From: Candidatus Omnitrophota bacterium
GTDB taxonomy: Bacteria; Omnitrophota; Gorgyraeia; Zapsychrales; Zapsychraceae
Direction of reading: 5' to 3'
Length of the DNA: 7,058 nucleotides
Assembly: GCA_018399915.1 (NCBI GenBank)
Contig: JAGYNW010000102.1
Location: 1 to 7,058, forward strand
Position 1 is the stretch's first letter. Every line of letters begins with the position of its first letter. Positions 1-5,991 of this stretch are shown in pieces. The position numbers were made by a program, and so were the translations under genes. Under the pieces are notes generated by a model. That model ran no database searches and was not told the DNA's origin. It saw only the letters and a program-made list of their open reading frames with translations.

Positions 1-1191
1 CGCCATGATGGGCATGTCTGGATAGAGGCGAGCCGCGCTTGTAATGGCCGTTGCGTTTTTTGCAGCCGGCATCCTGTTCGGGCCACGCGTTGGAGTCCGG
101 TACCTTCTTTTAAAGTTTTTCAGTGTATTCAGAAATTTTATGACCAATACGGCGTTAAGCATTTTCGATTCACAGACGATGATTTCATGGGTACTGATAG
201 TCCCGAGGGACTTGTTCATGCCCAAGACATTGCGGCCGCTATTTTGAAAGAAAAGTTGCCGATCTCTTTTGATATTTCTGCGCGGGCGGAATCCGTTTAT
301 TCTATGAGAGCTTCTGCCGTGGAAAATCAACAGAAAGAATATACGTATAAGTTGCTTAAGAAGGCAGGTTTGACGCAGGTGTATTTAGGCATAGAATCAG
401 GATCAAAGACGCAACTCAAACGGTTTGGAAAACGGGCCACTTTAGAGGAAAACAAACTCGCGGTTCAAAAGTTATCAGATTGGGGAATTCAGGTGGTCAT
501 GGGATTTATAATGATCGATTATTTGATGACGATCACAGAACTGTATGAGAATGTTAATTTCTTAGAGGAGGTCGGGGCTTTTGATTCGTCCCGGAATGTT
601 TTTGTTTCTAATCCTTTAACGCTTTTACGCGCGCAGGAAGGCAGCGCGTACATTAAATTGCTAGAGAAAGAAGGCTTGTTATTGAACAAAGACGGCTATT
701 CTCTTTGTTATAAGGCGCGGTATAAAGATAAAAAAGTCGCGGCAATCGCGCACAGAACGCGTCTTTGGACCGAAGAAGTGTTTTCTTTGGTCTATGCCTT
801 GAAGAACAGGGTTTCAAAATTTTCGATGGAAAGAACAGGAAATAAAGAACGTAAGTTCCTGGAGAAAGTCTTACATCAATTTAAGCTTCTGGATTTTTAT
901 TATTTAAAAGGCCTGATCAGAAAAGTGGAAGATGATGGCCTGGTTGAGGAATTGACTTGTCAGCTGCAACACCAGAGGTTTCGTCTGGTCAAAATTCTTT
1001 TTGAGGCCAAGGATTACTTTTCTTTTGGTGAAGATACGCTTATAGACAAGGAAATTGATAGATCGCTTAAGCAGTATGATTCCCGGATGCTTCCGGGGGC
1101 TGAATGTCACCAGCTGAATGGCTTTGACGTGCAAGCCGCTCAGACGGACATTTTGGATTGGCAATGGATAAAGGAAGATTATTGTGTCTAA
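1..1191 (+). CDS. Radical SAM enzyme, 5'-truncated (possibly the B12-binding-domain type)
   Basis: The frame is open from base 1 to TAA at 1189-1191 (396 residues visible), so the true start lies upstream and the ATG at 187 is internal. Cys codons at 40-42, 52-54 and 61-63 give CNGRCVFC, the C-x3-C-x2-C motif that binds the [4Fe-4S] cluster and SAM. It lies in the context IEASRACNGRCVFCSR. Later landmarks of the radical SAM barrel follow: FRFTDDDFMG (window residues about 54-63), FDISARAES (90-98), YLGIESGS (128-135, the usual SAM-contacting strand) and GFIMID (168-173). The C-terminal 200 residues are helical, charged and not recognisable. The motif context resembles cobalamin-binding-domain radical SAM proteins, but that domain would lie upstream and is not visible. 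The gene overlaps the downstream membrane fusion protein gene by 8 nt, implying co-translation. Substrate is unknown; modification of a polysaccharide, lipid carrier or cell-envelope molecule is an inference from context. Confidence 0.88.
   Translation, partial: RHDGHVWIEASRACNGRCVFCSRHPVRATRWSPVPSFKVFQCIQKFYDQYGVKHFRFTDDDFMGTDSPEGLVHAQDIAAAILKEKLPISFDISARAESVYSMRASAVENQQKEYTYKLLKKAGLTQVYLGIESGSKTQLKRFGKRATLEENKLAVQKLSDWGIQVVMGFIMIDYLMTITELYENVNFLEEVGAFDSSRNVFVSNPLTLLRAQEGSAYIKLLEKEGLLLNKDGYSLCYKARYKDKKVAAIAHRTRLWTEEVFSLVYALKNRVSKFSMERTGNKERKFLEKVLHQFKLLDFYYLKGLIRKVEDDGLVEELTCQLQHQRFRLVKILFEAKDYFSFGEDTLIDKEIDRSLKQYDSRMLPGAECHQLNGFDVQAAQTDILDWQWIKEDYCV
1171..1177 (+). promoter_or_regulatory. 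Ribosome binding site fixing a GTG start
   Basis: AAGGAAG lies 6 nt before the GTG at 1184, inside the end of the radical SAM gene. It supports the non-ATG start of the membrane fusion protein; the next in-frame Met that could serve would remove the transmembrane anchor. Confidence 0.7.
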
Positions 1192-2203
1192 GAAGAGACC
1201 TTTTCAGATTAAATGGGAGCGGATTTTAGGACTTGGCATAATTGCCGTGGTCATTGTGTTTATTGGGAGGCAGGCATTGTATGTTACCAGCCAGGAAGCG
1301 TATATTGGCGCCAGCATACAAAATTTGTTTTCAGCTATAAATGGCGAATTGGTCATGTCTTCATTGGAGCCTGGTCAAAGTTTTGCTCAAGAGGAAAAAT
1401 TGTTTTTGGTCAAAAATGCAAGGATCGGAAAGTTAGCGATTTTTAGTGATTATCATAATTTGCAGCATCAGATGGATATCATTCAGATGGATGTTGAGAG
1501 GAATGATATTTATATCGATCAATACGAAAAAGAATGGGAACGCAATAACTACCTTAATCAGCTTGGCGGGGTATCAGACCAACAGGTCGAGAATTTGAGA
1601 CATAAACTGAGCGCCTTACGTTCAGAAAACAAGAACAAGCTTGAACAGTTGCATCATTTGCGAAAAAGCATAAAAGACGTGAGGGAACAATTAGACCTGA
1701 ATCATCAAAGCGCCGTCTTTATGCCTTTTGACGGGGTCATATGGAATGTCTTTAAAAAGCAGGGCGATGTTGTCAAAGAAGGGGATATTGTGATGCAGGT
1801 TATCAATGCCCGGAAAATGTGGGTGGATGCCTTTTTTAGCGAAAAAGATGCATCCTATGTTTTTCCGGGTCAGACCACGCAAGTTTTTTCAGGAGAAAAG
1901 AAATTGATCGGGGAAGGGAAAATTGTCTTTGTGAGACAAGGAGAATTTTTCAAAGAGGGTATGGATATGTTTTATGACAGTCTTTCCCGTCCGCAAAAAG
2001 AGGGTGATTCCCCGTTTATATTGGCCAGGATCACTTTAAAGTCCGAGCAGGCCTTTACTGCACAAGAATTTTATGGATATGGCAAAAAGGTCACGGTGCG
2101 TATTCATAAAAAAAATAGCCGGTTTTATATTTTAAGTAAGCGCGTTAAACATTACCTGGAGAAAATAAAAGAGAATCTTTTGCGTAAATTCAAAAATGCC
2201 TGA
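1184..2203 (+). CDS. HlyD-like membrane fusion (periplasmic adaptor) protein
   Basis: This 339-residue protein starts with GTG behind AAGGAAG. A basic N-terminus (KKRPFQIKWER) precedes one transmembrane helix (about residues 14-29), giving an inner-membrane anchor with a periplasmic body. Residues 39-80 read like the first half of a biotinyl/lipoyl-like domain (INGELV, then EPGQSFAQEEKLFLV). A charged heptad-rich coiled coil follows (about 88-172). The second lipoyl half is clear at 177-208 (AVFMPFDGVIWNVFKKQGD, then VKEGDIVMQVIN), and a beta-barrel segment runs to about 308. The short basic tail (309-339) is unassigned. In this family such proteins span the periplasm in secretion systems; Alg44 uses a similar fold beside the alginate polymerase Alg8. 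There is no ABC transporter or RND pump next to it; the partner by position is the glycosyltransferase that starts on its stop codon. I infer a role in polymer export or control of synthesis. No PilZ domain (the cyclic-di-GMP sensor of Alg44) is seen. Confidence 0.85.
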   Translation: MSKKRPFQIKWERILGLGIIAVVIVFIGRQALYVTSQEAYIGASIQNLFSAINGELVMSSLEPGQSFAQEEKLFLVKNARIGKLAIFSDYHNLQHQMDIIQMDVERNDIYIDQYEKEWERNNYLNQLGGVSDQQVENLRHKLSALRSENKNKLEQLHHLRKSIKDVREQLDLNHQSAVFMPFDGVIWNVFKKQGDVVKEGDIVMQVINARKMWVDAFFSEKDASYVFPGQTTQVFSGEKKLIGEGKIVFVRQGEFFKEGMDMFYDSLSRPQKEGDSPFILARITLKSEQAFTAQEFYGYGKKVTVRIHKKNSRFYILSKRVKHYLEKIKENLLRKFKNA

Positions 2204-5043
2204 TGACAAATCAAAGCCCCGATAAGTTCGTTCTCAAAATTCCACAAGCCTTGCTTTTGCGGCGCATCATTAATGCGGAGATAGGAGGATTGAATGGACG
2301 CAAACCTTTTGTTCTTTATCTGCTGCGGCAGGCAGAAAAGATCATGCGCGAACAAGGCAATATCCCGGCGGTTGTTGCGATGGTCCGGAGGCAACACAGG
2401 TTTTGGGCAGCTTTCCTGAAAAAAGAATTACGTAAATATGATTTGATGCGTAACGAAGAGCAAGGCATACCGCGGCAGTATGCTTTTGTGCATTATGAAT
2501 TTGATGATTTGTTCCGGTTGTTTTCTGACCCTATTAAAGAATTTGCGATCCCGGTGGACAGAGAGATCTCCGAAGAAGAACATGTAGGCCTGGTTTCTTT
2601 GTTCGCCCGGGAGATTGAACGCAAAAGAGAAATAGTCTGGAGCAAACTCCCCCTTTCCCCTTTTTCTTTTTTAAGCCAAAGCTTTATGCAATTGATAAAT
2701 ACCTTGATCTCTTTTCTCTTGTATTCGCTTTTTGGTATCAGGTTCAGGCATCGGTATCATTTTGATTTCCGGTCAGTTCCTTTAAGTGCCAAGGATCGTC
2801 CTGGCATGAATTTTTGGTCAAAGGCCTTTGGCCTTGGCATTATTTTAAACCTGGTCATGGGAGGCGTTCTTTATCTTCGCATCCAGGACATGGCGATCTC
2901 TCCCGTAGTAATGGGGGCTGTAATAATTTTACATATTTTTTTTATCCCGATTTCTTTACGTTCAGTCATTCAGCTTTTGAGGGTGATGGCCGCCTATCGT
3001 TATAGCCGTCGATGTAAAGTGGGGTGCATAAAGACATGGAAAGAGGTCCGGCAATCATTTTCTGACGTCTGGGCCCGGTCGAGCGTATGGCAAAAAAAAT
3101 GCTATGAATTTATGGTGCGCGATATGTTCGCGAATCAATGCATCAATAAGCAGGAATACGAAGGATTACGACAAAGAAAAGTGGATCAATTGTTGGTTAA
3201 TGATACAGCCTGTTACCGTCTGAGACGATGGATGAACAAGTTTTACCATTTGCGGACAATCCCAATGAACGGTGCGGTCCATTGGGAGCAGATAAGATCG
3301 TTAACCTTTTTAATCTTTAGCCTGGAAGAAAAATTCTTTTATTCCTATGAAGAGCTTCAACAACCTTCGGTAAAAACAGATCTCCGGAGCATAAGCATTC
3401 TGGAACGCTTAAGGAGGGCACATGGGGATGAATGGCAAAATCTGATAGATCATGTTTACCCACAATTGAATGCGAGGGAAAAGAAAGTTTTTTATTGCGG
3501 AAATTTCAAAGATATTGTTTTCAGCCCGGAGGTTATTTGTGCGGTTGAGCATTGGGCCAATATGCGGATACAATCGATTTATCATACGTTAGAAAGTGTA
3601 AAGGGCCTGTATTCTATTTATAAACAGATGGCCCGCGATTCTTTGACGGGCTTGACGGAAAAGGAAATTGAGGATCAGGTCAAACAGAAGTTGCAGATCA
3701 TTTTACTGCATGATAAATATCCACGCTATGAACGTTCCCATAAGCAAAAGCGGGATATCGATAAATATTTTGCCGAAAATCCGGGCCTTGAATTAGCCTG
3801 GCCTCAGGATATGATCCATCCCAGCAAGTTTGGTTCCTTTGCTAATGTTTTATCGCGCGTAAGAGGAGAATTCCTTTTTACCTTGGACTCTGATCATGAT
3901 GTTCCTCTTGAAGAGGCTGCAAATATTCCTTATTTGTTCCGCGTCTTTGAGGAAAATCCGCGCTGTGACGCGTTAGGCGTGCGCTTGTGCGCGTTTAATG
4001 AAAAATATAATGCGATCACGCAATTGGCCAGTTTATCCAGCAATGCCTGGTGGATATATGATTTGCGGGTTAAGGCATTAGTCGGCGGCGGTGGGGTTTT
4101 CGGGAAGATGCTTGTAAGAACAAAGGCGGTCTTTGAAAAAGAATTGATCCAGCCCGATTCAGTGGCTGAGGATATGCTGACGATGACACGCTTATGTTTT
4201 CATGGGTCAGAAATCCATTTTTCGGAATTAGTAGAGATCGGTCAGGGCGAAGATGTCTCCTTTTATGGCTTAAGAAAGAAATTAGGCCGATATCCTGCCG
4301 GCGCTATTGAATCTTCAACGACAAAATTGTACACAGAGATGTTGTTGTCTCCCGCTGTCCCGGCCTGCCGGAAGTTTGAATCTTTGTTTATGTTGTCCTA
4401 TTATCCGGTTCTCTTTATTATTGTGTTATCGCATTTGCTGGTTTTGTTGTGCTGGGCTTCCGGGATAAGAATTTTTGATTTATATCCTATGCCGATGGTC
4501 TTATTGAGTTATCTGATGATTTCTTTTATTGAGGGTTTTTATGTTTGGGTGCATATGCATGAGAAGGAAGGGATCATCCGGGGGACTAAAAAATATGTTG
4601 CCACCTTAGCGCGGATGATGTTGTTTCATAGCGGTTACTTTTATCATTATATCGAACAATTATTAAAAGCCTTGAAAGGTTATGCCAAATTTAATATCAG
4701 CGAAAAAAATTATGAGGAAACAAGGTGGGGCTGGACTTTGCATTACCAGGAGAATAAATTTACTTTTATCTGCGGAAGCCTGGGCATAATGTTGTTTTTT
4801 GTGGGATTGATCATGCATCCTTATCATTGGCGGCATTATTTAGCGCTGACGCCGTTTCTGCTTAGTTCCTTTTTGTGGGGATTTTCCCTTTTATTTTTTA
4901 TTCCCCGCAAGACACATTTTTTTTGCAAGATAGATATTATCGGAGAAATCTTATTTATCATTATCCGGTCCTGTTGGGATATCCTTTTTTATCCTTTCCA
5001 ATGGTGTGTGCCAGATACTGCGAGACAACAGAGAGAAAAGTAA
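2203..5043 (+). CDS. Polytopic membrane glycosyltransferase with GT48 (1,3-beta-glucan/callose synthase)-like domain
   Basis: This 946-residue protein starts at an ATG overlapping the upstream stop (TGATG), so translation is probably coupled; no strong Shine-Dalgarno is visible. Residues 1-150 form an unrecognised soluble, basic region. Hydrophobic segments lie near 156-178, 206-226 and 232-251, then a large cytoplasmic domain (about 335-725), then segments near 727-751, 759-782, 852-870, 876-899 and perhaps 908-930. The catalytic domain has GT48 landmarks in order: LRRWMNKF (340-347), EEKFFYSYEEL (375-385), ISILERLRR..DEWQNL (397-414), WANMRIQSIYHT (451-462), PSKFG..N (540-548), RGEFLFTLDSDHDVPLEEA (554-572), LGVRLCAFN..ITQLAS (591-610), AEDMLTMTRL (655-664) and EIGQGEDVSFYG (678-689). 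Positions 562-564 are DSD, a GT-A metal-binding DxD, and E656-D657 may be the base-bearing motif. There is no QxxRW as in cellulose-type GT2 enzymes. Known GT48 synthases polymerise UDP-glucose into 1,3-beta-glucan and extrude it across the membrane; that product here is inferred. The alternative is a divergent GT2. Family recognition is from remembered motifs. Confidence 0.78.
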   Translation: MTNQSPDKFVLKIPQALLLRRIINAEIGGLNGRKPFVLYLLRQAEKIMREQGNIPAVVAMVRRQHRFWAAFLKKELRKYDLMRNEEQGIPRQYAFVHYEFDDLFRLFSDPIKEFAIPVDREISEEEHVGLVSLFAREIERKREIVWSKLPLSPFSFLSQSFMQLINTLISFLLYSLFGIRFRHRYHFDFRSVPLSAKDRPGMNFWSKAFGLGIILNLVMGGVLYLRIQDMAISPVVMGAVIILHIFFIPISLRSVIQLLRVMAAYRYSRRCKVGCIKTWKEVRQSFSDVWARSSVWQKKCYEFMVRDMFANQCINKQEYEGLRQRKVDQLLVNDTACYRLRRWMNKFYHLRTIPMNGAVHWEQIRSLTFLIFSLEEKFFYSYEELQQPSVKTDLRSISILERLRRAHGDEWQNLIDHVYPQLNAREKKVFYCGNFKDIVFSPEVICAVEHWANMRIQSIYHTLESVKGLYSIYKQMARDSLTGLTEKEIEDQVKQKLQIILLHDKYPRYERSHKQKRDIDKYFAENPGLELAWPQDMIHPSKFGSFANVLSRVRGEFLFTLDSDHDVPLEEAANIPYLFRVFEENPRCDALGVRLCAFNEKYNAITQLASLSSNAWWIYDLRVKALVGGGGVFGKMLVRTKAVFEKELIQPDSVAEDMLTMTRLCFHGSEIHFSELVEIGQGEDVSFYGLRKKLGRYPAGAIESSTTKLYTEMLLSPAVPACRKFESLFMLSYYPVLFIIVLSHLLVLLCWASGIRIFDLYPMPMVLLSYLMISFIEGFYVWVHMHEKEGIIRGTKKYVATLARMMLFHSGYFYHYIEQLLKALKGYAKFNISEKNYEETRWGWTLHYQENKFTFICGSLGIMLFFVGLIMHPYHWRHYLALTPFLLSSFLWGFSLLFFIPRKTHFFCKIDIIGEILFIIIRSCWDILFYPFQWCVPDTARQQREK

Positions 5044-5112
5044 GGTATGGACGATTAGTTTGATATAAGGTATAAAGATAATTCAGATAAAAGAATTAAG
5101 GAACGTTGTTGT
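5044..5112 (+). other. AT-rich spacer after the glycosyltransferase
   Basis: This 69-nt spacer separates the operon from the next small gene. I see no stem-loop with a U-tract, so read-through is possible. TTGATA at 5060-5065 has no -10 box at an acceptable distance. AAGGAA at 5098-5103, 9 nt before the ATG at 5113, is a good ribosome binding site for the next gene. Confidence 0.5.
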
Positions 5113-5544
5113 ATGAAAAATTCAAAATGTTTACATTGTAACAGCCGTCATATCTGTCAAGAAGACGCCAAATCCTGGATATTTATCATCATAGGCTTTA
5201 TCGCGACGGTTGCCATCCGCATGGTTACGGTTTTGATGAATATCGGCCCGGTTTACGGCAAGGTTGCCTGGTATACAGGAGTTTTGGGTTTTGTTGTTTT
5301 TTTTGTGTATAAATATAAAGTTTTTAAATTGCGCGCCAATATGATCGAAGAGCATGATCTGTTGGAAAAACTGGCGGATGGAGAATCCCTTTCCTCTCAA
5401 GATAAAGAGATTATTGCGCAATTGCTTTGCAAGATCAAATCCAATAAGGAGAGGGTCAATTTCTTGTTTATTTTTGTGGCTTCGGCTGTGGCGCTGGCTT
5501 TAGCCATTTATTTTGATTTCATCGTTATTTTATTGCAAAAATAA
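5113..5544 (+). CDS. Small three-helix membrane protein with N-terminal Cys/His knuckle
   Basis: This is a 143-residue protein with its own ribosome binding site (AAGGAA at 5098-5103). I do not recognise the family. The N-terminus carries C6-x2-C9-x3-H13-x-C15, a compact possible zinc knuckle (CLHCNSRHIC). Three hydrophobic helices follow at about 22-42, 52-67 and 116-140. Helices 2 and 3 are separated by a charged loop of about 45 residues (DLLEKLADGESLSSQDKEII), probably cytoplasmic. There is no signal peptide and no catalytic motif. The ending H-x-C of the knuckle recurs three times in the next gene, which suggests a functional pairing. It lies 69 nt after the glycosyltransferase and may be co-transcribed. 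A role in polysaccharide secretion cannot be shown from sequence. Confidence 0.75.
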   Translation: MKNSKCLHCNSRHICQEDAKSWIFIIIGFIATVAIRMVTVLMNIGPVYGKVAWYTGVLGFVVFFVYKYKVFKLRANMIEEHDLLEKLADGESLSSQDKEIIAQLLCKIKSNKERVNFLFIFVASAVALALAIYFDFIVILLQK

Positions 5545-5574
5545 ATTTTGTAAATTTGAGCTTCACTTTTAAAA

Positions 5575-5581
5575 GAAAGGA
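5575..5581 (+). promoter_or_regulatory. Ribosome binding site choosing the ATG at 5592
   Basis: GAAAGGA ends 10 nt before ATG 5592. It favours that start over an in-frame TTG at 5556, which has no Shine-Dalgarno and would place 12 low-complexity residues before the first zinc-binding unit. Confidence 0.6.
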
Positions 5582-5591
5582 CACAAACGCC

Positions 5592-5816
5592 ATGGAAAAA
5601 AAATGCCCAACATGTCAAGGGACGATTAATGAGAAGGGACATTTATGTGTTCCTGTTGAGAAAAATGATGAAAAGTGCGACTGGTGCGGATCATTGATCC
5701 CCAACGCCAGGCATCTTTGTAGCGCTAAGGTCAAGGAATTAAGTTATATTTGTAATAGTTGTGGCCGCACCGCGGTTGACGCCGATCATTTGTGCCATCC
5801 TGAAAAGATCCAATAA
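5592..5816 (+). CDS. Small protein of three tandem C-x2-C-x8-H-x-C zinc-binding units
   Basis: This 74-residue protein starts at the ATG with GAAAGGA upstream; a longer version from TTG 5556 is possible but less likely. It consists almost wholly of three units with identical spacing: C5, C8, H17, C19; C29, C32, H41, C43; C54, C57, H66, C68. Each unit reads CxxC, then Gly within two residues, a short linker and HLC. Four ligands per unit predict one zinc each, or treble-clef/knuckle folds. The units differ in the other residues, so this is an old triplication rather than a recent one. There is no transmembrane helix or signal, so it is probably cytoplasmic. Zinc knuckles of this kind usually serve protein or nucleic-acid contacts; the target is unknown. 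It lies 47 nt after the small membrane protein gene, whose N-terminus has a related C-x2-C-x3-H-x-C. Confidence 0.72.
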   Translation: MEKKCPTCQGTINEKGHLCVPVEKNDEKCDWCGSLIPNARHLCSAKVKELSYICNSCGRTAVDADHLCHPEKIQ

Positions 5817-5991
5817 TGCCTCTGTCAGTCCTGTTTCCGGGAACCTGAGGCAAAAATTCTTCCAAAAATAATCGACAAGACTTGCAGCTATGTTACAATA
5901 AAAACACAGACGCAAGATTTTACGTTTGAGGGTGCACCTCGTCACAATCCTTTTCCATAATGTTACTTTTTTGTAAAGGAGCTTTGTCGAA
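5817..5991 (+). other. Intergenic region and leader of the transporter gene
   Basis: This 175-base region has no gene. Besides the promoter at 5872-5899 it holds a small hairpin in the predicted leader, GAGG (5928-5931) with CCTC (5937-5940) and a 5-nt loop. No riboswitch class is recognisable. It ends with the ribosome binding site AAAGGAG (5975-5981), 10 nt before the ATG. Confidence 0.5.
5872..5899 (+). promoter_or_regulatory. Predicted sigma70-type promoter with extended -10
   Basis: TCGACA at 5872-5877 (5 of 6 to TTGACA) and TACAAT at 5894-5899 (5 of 6 to TATAAT) are separated by 16 nt. TG at 5891-5892 gives a TGn extended -10. Transcription would start near 5906, leaving a leader of about 86 nt before the transporter gene. 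This is the best promoter in the window and marks a new transcription unit. Confidence 0.55.

Noticed and set aside
187..189. ATG at 187 as the start of the radical SAM gene
   Set aside because: The same frame is open back to base 1 and encodes the essential CxxxCxxC motif at 40-63, so this Met is internal.
44..247. Small open frame near the left edge
   Set aside because: It lies out of frame over the radical SAM coding sequence and shows no ribosome binding site or recognisable protein.
904..1164. Reverse-strand open frame inside the radical SAM gene, and similar ones at 1691-1882, 2152-2397, 5131-5421, 5739-6005 and 6120-6528
   Set aside because: Each is mostly or wholly antisense to a well-supported gene and has no recognisable protein features.
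2284..2292. GGAGG followed by in-frame TTG as a later start for the synthase
   Set aside because: Spacing is only one nucleotide, and the TGATG coupling at 2201-2205 gives a better start.
3205..4377. Cellulose/curdlan-type GT2 synthase as the identity of the large glycosyltransferase
   Set aside because: QxxRW is missing and several GT48-specific blocks outside the shared GT-A core are present; divergent GT2 is kept only as an alternative.
5566..5575. Palindrome CTTTTAAAAG between the two small genes
   Set aside because: It is short, AT-only at the core and likely by chance; no stable hairpin or known operator.
5556..5591. TTG start giving 12 more residues on the triple zinc-unit protein
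   Set aside because: No Shine-Dalgarno precedes it, while the ATG at 5592 has GAAAGGA at a good distance.
5818..5851. Stem-loop after the zinc-unit gene (GCCTC with GAGGC) as a rho-independent terminator
   Set aside because: The loop is long, the stem is bulged and no U-tract follows; a role as terminator is not supported.
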